Assembly: GCA_002484335.1 (NCBI GenBank)
Contig: DLJQ01000010.1
Span: 91,080 to 155,079, forward strand
Length of the DNA: 64,000 nucleotides
From: Flavobacteriales bacterium UBA7612
Lineage (GTDB): Bacteria > Bacteroidota > Bacteroidia > Flavobacteriales > Weeksellaceae
Reading direction: 5' to 3'
Below are positions 1 to 7,877 of the stretch, in pieces. Made by a program: the position numbers and the translations under genes. The notes under the pieces were generated by a model that saw only the letters and a list, made by a program, of their open reading frames with translations, was not told the DNA's origin and did not search any database. Positions within the stretch are counted from its first letter, which is position 1. Every line of letters begins with the position of its first letter.

Positions 1-2598
1 CAATTGTGTAGGTCTTAATTGGTAAACAAAACGACTTTCGTAATTTGAAGAAAAAGAGTTTTGTGAAAAATATTTCTCGTTAAACAAATTATAAGCTGAT
101 AATTCGAAATCTATTTTTCTTTTTACAAGAGAGTAACGATACATTAAATCACCAAAAGTAGTATTGGGATTCAATTTTCTGTCATCATTAACATAAAAAT
201 CAAAATTTAATTTAATATAATGTTGTTTTGCTGGAAAAAAATGAACTACAACTTGATGAATTTGATTAGTAAGACTTCGAGATGAGCTACCAGATAATTT
301 ATTTTTATAATTCATAATATTATAATCATATTCTAAAGTTGACCAACTTAATACTCGTAAAGAAGCTTTAAAATTTGAAACGATTGATGTATTATTCACT
401 TTGACTAATTCATTGTTTATCTGTTGATCAAAAAATGAGAAATTATATGCTGATGATAGCGAAATTGTCGTTTTTATTTTAGAAAAATATTGACTAATTT
501 TTGTATTAAAAGAATGTGTTTGTTGATGATTTTTTTTGTTTAGAACTTCTAAAACTGTACTTGCATCAGAATTATATTTATAGCTATACAGAAGGTTATT
601 TTCATTCCACATATAATTGTAACCAAAATTGGCAAAACGAGCTTTTATAGGGTTTTTATATTCAAATCGAATTGACGAATTCCACTTTTTAACTTCATTA
701 AATTGTCCATTATTTTGTTGTATAGAATTATATTTATAAAGAATATAACCATCGTGCAGTCGAGTTAAATTACCTAAATCATTAGAAAATGAATGATTTG
801 TAGAGAATTTCCAAAAATTAGAAAAATCAACAGATAAATTAACTTTAGGTTCAACATAAAATCGCTGATAACTATTTTTAGTATTCAATGAAGTATTTTC
901 TAAATAATACCATTGAAATGGTAAACCAAATGATGTTGAGAAATTATTTTTTCTGTACGAAAATTTATTTTCAACATAAGGGTTTAAAGTCGCCCAACGC
1001 GTATCATTTATAAATGGACTTTCTTTGGGTTGATTATCTGCCATTAAATCACTTTCTAATGTATGATTTATATATTTTACACCTATTTTAGATTCTAAAG
1101 TAAAAGATTTTAGTCCTTTTGTGAATTCTGCATAATTATTTGATACAAATCTTTTAAATCTAATATTTTGAAATGCATTTTTGTATATGTTTCCTTGGTT
1201 GATAAGGCTTTCGAATACTCCTGGAGAAATACTCAAATTTTCAGTGTAATCTTTGAAAGCTAATATAGAACGAAACGTTATTAATTGTTTGCCAATAGAT
1301 TTTATAATTTTGAACTGATTAGATATTTCTCTGTTTGGTTTAGATAAACTTTGTTGAATAAATTGATCATTTCTGAATAAATCTCCTCTTGAACTATTCC
1401 AATCTCCTTTAAATTCAAGAATATTTTCCAAATAATTTTTTGAACTATTTCGTAAAAGAGTTGTTTTTATGTCTAGATTTTCTGATTGTAGATAATTCCT
1501 TTTTCTTTCATTAAGAAATATATTTCCTGTCGGTAGAAAATATTGCGTTGTTGTTTCTCCAAAACGCTTTTGATAATCATTTAAATAAGAAATGTTTAAC
1601 CTTAAATCTAATTCTTTTTTTAACTTAAATAAATGATTCCATGTTCCTAGATTAACATTATTATCTAACCAACGTTCACTTGCAAAATTTGGAGTTTCTA
1701 TACTTGCTATATTCAACCAACTTGAGCTAGAAAATTTTTCATTATCATTTAATAAATCTTCTAAACTTAATGTACTTAATTGTTGACTTACATCTTTTCC
1801 TCTATTATTACTTTGATAAGAACCTAACATTTGTTGTTGTTTTGTAAACAACATTGGAGTAACATTAGCTTGATAAATAAATGGCGAAACTCCTAAGCCA
1901 ATTTCTGCTTTACCAGAATACGTAATTTTATTTTTTAGTTTGATATTAAGTGCTGCTTTTGGACTGTAAACTAAACTATCTAATATTTTTATTGGTTGAT
2001 GATTTTCTAATATTTGAACTTTAGATACAGCATCAGCAGAAAGATTTTCGTTAGCCAAAGCATATTTACCACCTAATAAATCCATACCCTCTATGTAATA
2101 TTTATTGATTGGTTCACCTTGATATAAAATTCGACCAGAACTTTCAATTTCTATTCCAGGCATTTTTTTTATAACATCTGCTATAGAACGATCTTGTATA
2201 TCTTTAAAGTTGCTAACATCATAGGCTATTGTATCTCCTTTTTTACGAATAGGAGATTCTTTCAATTTTACTTCCTTTAGTTCAATCGCTTTTTCGTGTA
2301 AAGTAAAATCAAAATTTGATGAAGATTCATTAATTAATTCTGAAACAAAAGCATAATTCATTGCACGAACTCTTATTTCGTAAGTTTCGTGCAATGAATT
2401 ATCTATTTTTAATAAATATTTTCCATCAGACTTGGTTATAAAATAAGTTAATGTTTCATCTGAATTACCTGGTGACAATGTAATGTTTGCACCTGAAATT
2501 GGTTCTCCTTTTTCATTTTTTACAATTCCAGAGATTGTTAATTGTGCAAAAATGAAATGAGAAATTAGAATAAATAGTAGTGTTAATTTTGTTTTCAA
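1..2598 (-). CDS. TonB-dependent outer membrane receptor, GLPGLI-associated type (3' end outside window)
   Basis: The frame is open for 866 codons to the window edge; the last visible residues (LRPTQL) look like the final barrel strand region, so probably only about ten residues are missing. An export signal (about residues 1-18, ending FIFAQ) is followed by a carboxypeptidase-regulatory-like beta domain (about 20-105), a plug region (about 110-215, with DVIKKMPGIEIES near 140-152) and an aromatic-rich beta-barrel. Receptors of this class import ligands across the outer membrane with TonB energy; the substrate here is unknown. A TAA at 2602-2604 lies in the same frame and ends the preceding GLPGLI gene, so translation must start after it. 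The first candidate is TTG at 2598, three bases downstream; no ATG precedes the signal peptide. The 3-nt spacing indicates co-transcription and probably coupled translation with the GLPGLI gene. Family sure, ligand unknown. Confidence 0.88.
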   Translation of the reverse strand, partial: MKTKLTLLFILISHFIFAQLTISGIVKNEKGEPISGANITLSPGNSDETLTYFITKSDGKYLLKIDNSLHETYEIRVRAMNYAFVSELINESSSNFDFTLHEKAIELKEVKLKESPIRKKGDTIAYDVSNFKDIQDRSIADVIKKMPGIEIESSGRILYQGEPINKYYIEGMDLLGGKYALANENLSADAVSKVQILENHQPIKILDSLVYSPKAALNIKLKNKITYSGKAEIGLGVSPFIYQANVTPMLFTKQQQMLGSYQSNNRGKDVSQQLSTLSLEDLLNDNEKFSSSSWLNIASIETPNFASERWLDNNVNLGTWNHLFKLKKELDLRLNISYLNDYQKRFGETTTQYFLPTGNIFLNERKRNYLQSENLDIKTTLLRNSSKNYLENILEFKGDWNSSRGDLFRNDQFIQQSLSKPNREISNQFKIIKSIGKQLITFRSILAFKDYTENLSISPGVFESLINQGNIYKNAFQNIRFKRFVSNNYAEFTKGLKSFTLESKIGVKYINHTLESDLMADNQPKESPFINDTRWATLNPYVENKFSYRKNNFSTSFGLPFQWYYLENTSLNTKNSYQRFYVEPKVNLSVDFSNFWKFSTNHSFSNDLGNLTRLHDGYILYKYNSIQQNNGQFNEVKKWNSSIRFEYKNPIKARFANFGYNYMWNENNLLYSYKYNSDASTVLEVLNKKNHQQTHSFNTKISQYFSKIKTTISLSSAYNFSFFDQQINNELVKVNNTSIVSNFKASLRVLSWSTLEYDYNIMNYKNKLSGSSSRSLTNQIHQVVVHFFPAKQHYIKLNFDFYVNDDRKLNPNTTFGDLMYRYSLVKRKIDFELSAYNLFNEKYFSQNSFSSNYESRFVYQLRPTQL

Positions 2599-2601
2599 AT
2601 A

Positions 2602-3435
2602 TTATTCTAATTCTATGGGGTTATAAGGTAATTCTTTATGAATAAACGAAGTATCTTCAACTCCAGGACTACTATAAACTTTTTCTACATATAATTCTGG
2701 ATTTTTATGAAAATTCATTTCTGCTTTATAGAATTCTTTTCTACTTGTTTTTATTATTTTTCTCTCTTTATGTATGTATATAGAGTTGGGAATGTTATCA
2801 ATTGCTTCAGCTACAAAATAATGTTCTTTTTTGTCATCAAATATTTCTAATATTAAACCAGGTAATCCATTAAATAAAAATGGACCATCATTTAATGGAA
2901 TATCGTCTGTATAGTAAGCTATCCATTTTCTTCCTGCATAATTTAATATAGCTTCTTTACAATTGTAGCCTAATATAACTTTCTTACCACTTTGCAATTG
3001 CCATTTAAAAATGGGTAATACTTCTATAAATTCATAATTATTATTATATACATTCCCTTGAAATGTATATTTATCATTATTCTTAATGATTAATTTTTTA
3101 AATTTTATTGCTCTACTAATAGGAATAAGTTCATTTAAATCATTTGTATAAATAAATTCATTCTGATTTTTTATATCAAATAGAGAATCATATTTTAAAA
3201 GATTTACATCTGTGAATTTAGATATATTTTTTCCAACTTGTAGTACAGTGATGGTACTACGTTTTTTATCTTTATTTTCTTTATCAAAAGAAAATATATA
3301 TTTATAATATATATTCTTAGATGAAATATCTAGTTTTTCAATTTCACTTTTTTCTGATTTATACTTAATATCTCCTGAAATTTTTTGAGAATACCCAAAA
3401 ACAGATAGTAATAAAAAAAATAATAGTTTTTTCAT
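2602..3435 (-). CDS. GLPGLI family secreted protein (receptor-linked copy)
   Basis: A 277-residue protein with a cleavable signal (MKKLLFFLLLSVFGYSQ) and the family signature near residue 190 (GPFLFNGLPGLILEI), preceded by AGRKWIAYYTDDIP. GLPGLI proteins (TIGR01200 group) are Bacteroidota secreted proteins of unknown biochemical role, usually found beside TonB-dependent receptors. This copy sits three bases before such a receptor. Its C-terminus (SSPGVED...YNPIELE) matches that of the gene at 5961-6812, so those two are the closest pair in the array. The 5' leader (about 3436-3535) resembles the leader of the cysteine-rich small gene at 5547-5801. A periplasmic or surface role with the receptor is inference. 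Confidence 0.9.
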   Translation of the reverse strand: MKKLLFFLLLSVFGYSQKISGDIKYKSEKSEIEKLDISSKNIYYKYIFSFDKENKDKKRSTITVLQVGKNISKFTDVNLLKYDSLFDIKNQNEFIYTNDLNELIPISRAIKFKKLIIKNNDKYTFQGNVYNNNYEFIEVLPIFKWQLQSGKKVILGYNCKEAILNYAGRKWIAYYTDDIPLNDGPFLFNGLPGLILEIFDDKKEHYFVAEAIDNIPNSIYIHKERKIIKTSRKEFYKAEMNFHKNPELYVEKVYSSPGVEDTSFIHKELPYNPIELE

Positions 3436-3535
3436 TTTGTTTACATTTTAGAATTAATAATATTTATGTGTTAACATATTAATTTTATTAAATCATAGAG
3501 CTAATATATAAAAAAAACAATAACTGTTAAAGGTT
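3436..3535 (-). promoter_or_regulatory. Leader/promoter region shared with the small cysteine-rich gene
   Basis: This AT-rich stretch before the GLPGLI gene resembles 5802-5900 before the small secreted protein gene. Both read, on the minus strand, a T-run, then a TTAACA-containing block, then AACAAAATGAAAAAA over the start codon. The likeness argues that the two genes share a duplicated promoter and leader. No perfect TTG/TAnnTTTG promoter pair was recognised in it. Confidence 0.45.
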
Positions 3536-3546
3536 TAAAATTAACT

Positions 3547-3650
3547 ATTCTTTTTCATTTCTTACAATTCAAAAAATTGTGAATTAAGTAAAAATAAAAT
3601 GAGAAATTACAATAAATAGTAGTGTTAATTTTGTTTTTAAATATTATTCT
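3547..3650 (-). pseudogene. Decayed 5' fragment of a TonB receptor gene
   Basis: About 100 bases match the start of the receptor gene at 1-2598: the junction after the GLPGLI stop (TTAGAATAATATTT), the signal peptide codons (AAAACAAAATTAACACTACT) and the first residues of the mature protein align almost base for base. In this copy the TTG start has become TTA, an in-frame TAA follows the signal peptide, and similarity ends after about 32 codons. It directly follows the GLPGLI gene at 3653-4471, in the same position that the intact receptor holds after the gene at 2602-3435. The simplest reading is a former GLPGLI-receptor pair whose receptor was deleted. Confidence 0.75.
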
Positions 3651-3652
3651 AA

Positions 3653-4471
3653 TTATTTCAAATTAAGTTGTAAACCTCTCTCTATTGAATTATTATTAGC
3701 TTCTAATTTAAGTTTCTTTCTTTTTAAGAATTCTTCATCATCTTTAACTAGAGTATTTCTTCCTCCTAAAACAATAAAAGGATTTTGTTTATATTTTTTA
3801 ATATACTCTTCAAACTCTACTCTTGTCATTTTAACTCTTTGATAATTTTTTGGTTTTGGTATAGAAGAGTTACTTTTTGTTAAGCTAATAAATTGAAAAT
3901 CAAAATAATTTTCACTATCTTTTATTTCTAGAATTAAGCCAGGTAATCCATGAAATTTATATGGTCCATATGAAATAGGAATTTCTTCGGTGTACCAAGC
4001 TTCCCAATTTCTACCAAATAAATTTGTTAAGGCTTTTTTTGCTTTATAACCGTTTATGTTTTTTTCTTCATTTACTAATTTCCAATTAATTGAAGGAATA
4101 TTGTCTTCAAAATCTATACGTGTAAAAGATACATTGGCTTGTATAAGATAATTATTTTTAGATTTATTATAAAATAATCTTAACCAATGATGAATATAAC
4201 CTTCTTGTTTATACATTTCACTTATTTGAATGACACCATTTTTCATATATTGAGTAATATCTCCTGGAATTGTATCCATTCTGAAAATAGATTTAGGTAA
4301 AAAGACATAACCATCAGGATGAATTCTCATGACAAATTCATCCGTTTTTACATCAGATTTGTTTAATGAATCATTCGTAAAATTATATTTATATTCTACT
4401 AAAAAATTATCAGTTTGTGCGAATAAAAATGAATTCAGCAAAAAATTTATTAATAATGTAATTCTTTTCAT
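3653..4471 (-). CDS. GLPGLI family secreted protein (copy beside receptor remnant)
   Basis: A 272-residue exported protein with signal MKRITLLINFLLNSFLFAQ and the family core around residues 150-180 (GRNWEAWYTEEIPISYGPYKF, then HGLPGLILEI). It differs strongly from the 2602 and 5961 copies outside the core and lacks their YNPIELE tail, ending instead in a lysine-rich stretch and GLQLNLK. It is followed by the decayed receptor start (3547-3650) and preceded by a possible small-peptide remnant and a hairpin terminator. It therefore looks like the surviving part of an older peptide-GLPGLI-receptor module. Function unknown. Confidence 0.88.
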   Translation of the reverse strand: MKRITLLINFLLNSFLFAQTDNFLVEYKYNFTNDSLNKSDVKTDEFVMRIHPDGYVFLPKSIFRMDTIPGDITQYMKNGVIQISEMYKQEGYIHHWLRLFYNKSKNNYLIQANVSFTRIDFEDNIPSINWKLVNEEKNINGYKAKKALTNLFGRNWEAWYTEEIPISYGPYKFHGLPGLILEIKDSENYFDFQFISLTKSNSSIPKPKNYQRVKMTRVEFEEYIKKYKQNPFIVLGGRNTLVKDDEEFLKRKKLKLEANNNSIERGLQLNLK

Positions 4472-4496
4472 AAAATTTAAGATTTAACCAAAATAG

Positions 4497-4519
4497 CTTA
4501 AAAAAAACTACCTTAGTTT
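4497..4519 (-). terminator. Hairpin terminator before GLPGLI gene
   Basis: On the minus strand a short stem (AAACTA, loop AGG, TAGTTT) runs into a T-tract. It lies between the possible peptide remnant (4540-4615) and the GLPGLI gene start at 4471. The intact small gene at 5547-5801 has a hairpin in the equivalent place. Confidence 0.5.
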
Positions 4520-4539
4520 ATTAAAAATTAACCTCCTCC

Positions 4540-4615
4540 ACAAACATAATTTTCTTGGAAATCCATTTCTTCATCAATTTGGTCTTTAGAATAGAATATT
4601 CGCTATCATAGAAAA
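4540..4615 (-). pseudogene. Possible remnant of a small secreted peptide gene
   Basis: The minus strand encodes about 20 residues ending KDQIDEEMDFQENYVCGGG and a stop, with no usable start and stops in all frames upstream. The acidic stretch and C-terminal cysteine/glycine tail resemble the general make-up of the intact cysteine-rich protein at 5547-5801 (which ends IEEYAEIFCED). Both are followed by a hairpin and then a GLPGLI gene. The similarity is too short to prove homology; chance coding remains possible. Confidence 0.35.
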
Positions 4616-4675
4616 AGCAGTCTTATGTGTAAGAAAGTTTATTTAAATTAACTGTATTCTTAGAAAATAAAAATA

Positions 4676-5494
4676 TTATAATAATTTTGGAATGTTAATA
4701 TCTAAATACCTAGTCTTTTTATTATGGTATGTATTTTCTAACTTTTTATATCTTTCTTCATCTACTGAAACACCTGAAGCTTCTAAAAACTTCATAGGAT
4801 TATTATTAAAATCATCAAAAGCCAATTTAAAATTAATAGGAGATAAATTTTTACTTTGGTTTAATTTTTTGTTAAAGATTAATTTTACTATTTCAAAATT
4901 ATCAACTTTTTTAATCGATTTTAATTCCCATTTAAAATAATCCTGAGAATCATTTAATTTTATAATTGTTCCAGGTAATCCAACAAATATATATGGAGCT
5001 AAAGAAATAGGTATATCTTCAGAATACCAAGCTTCCCATTTTCTACCTAGATAATATGTTGTAGCTAATTTAACTTTATAAGATGAAATAGTATCTACTT
5101 TATTAGTTATCTCCCATTGTGGTTCTTCAATTTTTTTAGTAAAATTATATCCATCCATTAGCCTATTTGCTAGAACAGTTAAATTATTATTACTAACTTT
5201 TATACCTACACGTAAATTTGTTTTTGGAGAATTTAAAAGCTTAGTATAAATATCCTTATAATGTGTTCCCTTTTTTTCTTCAAAAAATTGAATAGTATCT
5301 TTTGTAAATGCATTCTCAGATAAATAGTAATAATCAGTATTATTTCCTATAACAAAAACATTTTCATTAATCAATTTATCTTTTTTAATACTATCACTAT
5401 GTGAAATATAATCATAAACCAATTGGTAATTTGATTGAGCTTTAATTGAATTTGTAAAAAGAAATAATATATATATATAAATAATTTTTTTCAT
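4676..5494 (-). CDS. GLPGLI family secreted protein, GLPGTI variant
   Basis: A 272-residue exported protein (signal MKKIIYIYILFLFTNSIKAQ). The family core is present near residues 148-180 (GRKWEAWYSEDIPISLAPYIF), but the namesake motif reads VGLPGTIIKL instead of GLPGLILEI, and the preceding GPY is APY. It lies 52 bases after the small cysteine-rich gene, with a hairpin terminator between them. It is intact and in frame over its whole length, so it is a divergent paralogue rather than a pseudogene. Role unknown. Confidence 0.85.
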   Translation of the reverse strand: MKKIIYIYILFLFTNSIKAQSNYQLVYDYISHSDSIKKDKLINENVFVIGNNTDYYYLSENAFTKDTIQFFEEKKGTHYKDIYTKLLNSPKTNLRVGIKVSNNNLTVLANRLMDGYNFTKKIEEPQWEITNKVDTISSYKVKLATTYYLGRKWEAWYSEDIPISLAPYIFVGLPGTIIKLNDSQDYFKWELKSIKKVDNFEIVKLIFNKKLNQSKNLSPINFKLAFDDFNNNPMKFLEASGVSVDEERYKKLENTYHNKKTRYLDINIPKLL

Positions 5495-5504
5495 AATCTT
5501 ATAA

Positions 5505-5538
5505 AAAATTATAACTCTACTGAAAGAGTTATAATTTT
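5505..5538 (-). terminator. Hairpin terminator of the small cysteine-rich gene
   Basis: Inverted repeat AAAATTATAACTCT / AGAGTTATAATTTT with a 6-base loop, just after the stop codon at 5547. The minus strand continues with a T-rich run. Confidence 0.65.
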
Positions 5539-5546
5539 AATTAGTT

Positions 5547-5801
5547 TTAATCTTCACAAAAAATTTCTGCGTATTCTTCTATTTTGTCTGTCTTCCATGG
5601 TTCATCACTATTTTGACAAAAAGTAAATATACCTCCACAATGATCTTCGAAGTTATCACATTTCTTATTTGAAAATTCAGCGGTTTGAGAATTATTTGAT
5701 TTTAATTCATCTATAGCATCATAATCATTGTAATTTATTTGATTCGCGAAAGCAAATGTTCCTATAAGTGCAAAAGCACTTGCAAATAATTTTTTTTTCA
5801 T
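5547..5801 (-). CDS. Small secreted cysteine-rich protein
   Basis: An 84-residue protein read from ATG at 5801. The open frame extends 31 codons further upstream, but that part is the AT-rich leader and gives an improbable peptide, whereas MKKKLFASAFALIGTFAFA is a good signal peptide. The mature part of about 64 residues is acidic and has four cysteines in KKCDNFEDHCGGIFTFCQN and IFCED, enough for two disulfides or a metal site. No family is recognised. The gene has its own hairpin terminator and sits between two GLPGLI genes; its leader resembles that of the GLPGLI gene at 2602-3435. A role as a ligand, effector or partner of the GLPGLI/receptor system is conjecture. Confidence 0.75.
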   Translation of the reverse strand: MKKKLFASAFALIGTFAFANQINYNDYDAIDELKSNNSQTAEFSNKKCDNFEDHCGGIFTFCQNSDEPWKTDKIEEYAEIFCED

Positions 5802-5960
5802 TTTGTTTTTAAATTTAGAGTTAATAAAAATATTAGGTGTTAACACATTGATTTTGTATATCAATAACACTAATATAATAATAAAAAAAAACAATAATAA
5901 TTAAAAGGATATTTTATTTTAGTTGTAAAAAAATAATTAAAGATTATTTATTACAAATTT

Positions 5961-6812
5961 TTATTCTAGCTCAATAGGATTATAAGGTATAGGTTTAATT
6001 AATTCTTCAACTCCTGGAGAAGAATATGATTTACCAAGAAATTCTTCAGGATTATCATAGAAATTTTGAAGTCCTTTTTCAAATTCTTTTCTATCAATTT
6101 TCTTCTTAGAATAAAGATTATCAATATATATAGACATTTTATCAAAATTAATTGCTTCTAAAGAAAAATGATGTTCCTTATTATTATCATATATTTCTAA
6201 TATTAATCCTGGTAAACCACCAAAAATATATGGACCAAAACTTAATGGAATATCTTCAGTATAGTAAGCTATCCATTTTCTTCCTGCATAATTTAATGTA
6301 GCTTCTTTACAATAATAATTACCAATTTTTTTTGTGTTAGAGTTAAGCTTCCAATCTAATTTATATTTGCCATAATTATATTGAAACTTATTAGTATGAA
6401 TATTATTTTGAAAAACAAATTGAAATTCTCCATCAATAAATTGACCGAAAATAATTGGTTTAAATTTTACTTTTCTTCTAAATTTAAATAAATAATTTAC
6501 ATCATTAATAGTATAATTAGTTTTGGATTTATTAATAGAATCTAAAGCCCTTTCATATAAAAACCTATTATAATCATAAAATTTAGTGTAATCTTTTCCA
6601 ATTGATAACAAAGTCAATGCTTCATTTTTTTTTAAAGTTTCTTTATCATTTATATAAGTATATTTATAAAAGGCATTGGTGTTTGATTCTTCTAATTCTT
6701 TTTTTTCAAAATTTTGTTTTTGAAAAGTTGTACCAATTGGAAATTTTATTTCTTGAGCATTTACATTTACATAGATATTAAATATTAGTATTAGATATAA
6801 TTGTATTTTCAT
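5961..6812 (-). CDS. GLPGLI family secreted protein (first of the array)
   Basis: A 283-residue exported protein (signal MKIQLYLILIFNIYVNVNAQ) with AGRKWIAYYTEDIP and GPYIFGGLPGLILEI near residues 175-205. Its C-terminal SSPGVEE...YNPIELE is shared with the receptor-linked copy at 2602-3435, and it is the closest paralogue of that protein in the window. It is the promoter-proximal gene of the minus-strand array, just beyond the terminator of the sdh operon, and has a small hairpin in its leader (about 6830-6856). No receptor follows it directly. Function unknown. Confidence 0.9.
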   Translation of the reverse strand: MKIQLYLILIFNIYVNVNAQEIKFPIGTTFQKQNFEKKELEESNTNAFYKYTYINDKETLKKNEALTLLSIGKDYTKFYDYNRFLYERALDSINKSKTNYTINDVNYLFKFRRKVKFKPIIFGQFIDGEFQFVFQNNIHTNKFQYNYGKYKLDWKLNSNTKKIGNYYCKEATLNYAGRKWIAYYTEDIPLSFGPYIFGGLPGLILEIYDNNKEHHFSLEAINFDKMSIYIDNLYSKKKIDRKEFEKGLQNFYDNPEEFLGKSYSSPGVEELIKPIPYNPIELE

Positions 6813-6985
6813 AAGTTTTTTTTAAAGAATTATAGCTATTATAAAAGAGCTATAAAATATTAAATTAACATTTTTTATATTGATTAACAAAATATTAGCA
6901 ATAATATTTTTGTTGGATAGTTTGAGAGAAGGATTCGCGATGTAAGCAACAGTAATGTTGCGTTTTATTCTAAGTTAATAAATAA

Positions 6986-7018
6986 AAAACGGCAACTTCA
7001 TCATGAAGTTGCCGTTTT
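6986..7018. terminator. Strong bidirectional terminator after sdhB
   Basis: A perfect 15-bp stem (AAAACGGCAACTTCA / TGAAGTTGCCGTTTT) with a 3-base loop and flanking A/T tracts. It ends the sdh operon on the minus strand and separates it from the GLPGLI array. Confidence 0.9.
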
Positions 7019-7046
7019 ATATATGAAAAATATTCTGTAAGGATAA

Positions 7047-7817
7047 TTATTCTTGAGAAACAATTTTCGCTGATAAATACTCACGGTTCATACGTGCGAT
7101 ATTATCTAATGAAATTCCTTTAGGACATTCAACTTCACAAGCACCTGTATTTGTACAGTTACCGAAACCTTCTAAGTCCATTTGTGCAACCATTTTTTGT
7201 GCACGACGAGAAGCTTCTACTTGTCCTTGTGGTAATAATGCAAACTGAGAAACTTTTGCTCCTACGAATAACATAGCAGATCCGTTTTTACAAGTTGCAA
7301 CACAAGCACCACAACCAATACAAGTTGCAGCATCGAATGCTTCGTCTGCAGCTTTTTTGTTTACAGGAATGTTGTTAGCATCTACAGAACGTCCAGAAGT
7401 GTTTACAGAAATGTAACCACCAGCTTGTTGGATACGGTCGAAAGAAGAACGGTCAACAATTAAATCTTTAATCACTGGGAATGCAGCAGATCTCCATGGT
7501 TCAATATAAATTGTTTCACCATCTTTGAACATACGCATGTGTAATTGACAAGTTGTAACTCCTCTATCTGGTCCGTGTGCTTCTCCATTGATAAATAAAG
7601 AACACATTCCGCAGATACCTTCACGACAATCGTGGTCGAAAGCAACTGGCTCTTTTCCTTCCTCAACTAATTGCTCGTTTAATAAATCAAGCATTTCTAA
7701 GAAAGAAGAATCAGTAGAAACATCTTTTAAGGAATATGTTTCCATTTTTCCTTGAGTATTAGCGTTTTTTTGACGCCAAATTTTCAGCGTTATGCTGATT
7801 GTTTTTGATGATGCCAT
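7047..7817 (-). CDS. sdhB: Succinate dehydrogenase iron-sulfur subunit
   Basis: Last gene of the sdh operon; it passes electrons from the flavoprotein to the membrane quinone site at the inner face of the cytoplasmic membrane. Length is 256 residues. Visible cluster ligands: the plant-ferredoxin type [2Fe-2S] motif CREGICGMC plus a later C in GVTTCQLHM, the [4Fe-4S] motif CIGCGACVATCKNG, and the third cluster region CTNTGACEVECPKGIS. Order on the minus strand is cytochrome, flavoprotein, iron-sulfur, as is usual in Bacteroidota, where the enzyme is a diheme-type, three-subunit complex. The enzyme links the TCA cycle and respiration and can in relatives run as fumarate reductase; the sequence alone does not decide direction. 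Confidence 0.96.
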   Translation of the reverse strand: MASSKTISITLKIWRQKNANTQGKMETYSLKDVSTDSSFLEMLDLLNEQLVEEGKEPVAFDHDCREGICGMCSLFINGEAHGPDRGVTTCQLHMRMFKDGETIYIEPWRSAAFPVIKDLIVDRSSFDRIQQAGGYISVNTSGRSVDANNIPVNKKAADEAFDAATCIGCGACVATCKNGSAMLFVGAKVSQFALLPQGQVEASRRAQKMVAQMDLEGFGNCTNTGACEVECPKGISLDNIARMNREYLSAKIVSQE

Positions 7818-7877
7818 AATTCTATATGATATTTTGACATTTTGCTTAATGATTTTTTATTAAGCAAAATGATTTTA

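Noticed and set aside
5547..5894. Longer 115-residue version of the small cysteine-rich protein
   Set aside because: The extra N-terminal 31 residues come from the AT-rich leader and would bury the signal peptide.
7472..7666. Open frames inside sdhA, sdhB and the RND genes on other frames
   Set aside because: They have no start context or recognisable product and overlap strongly supported genes; they are by-products of the coding sequence.
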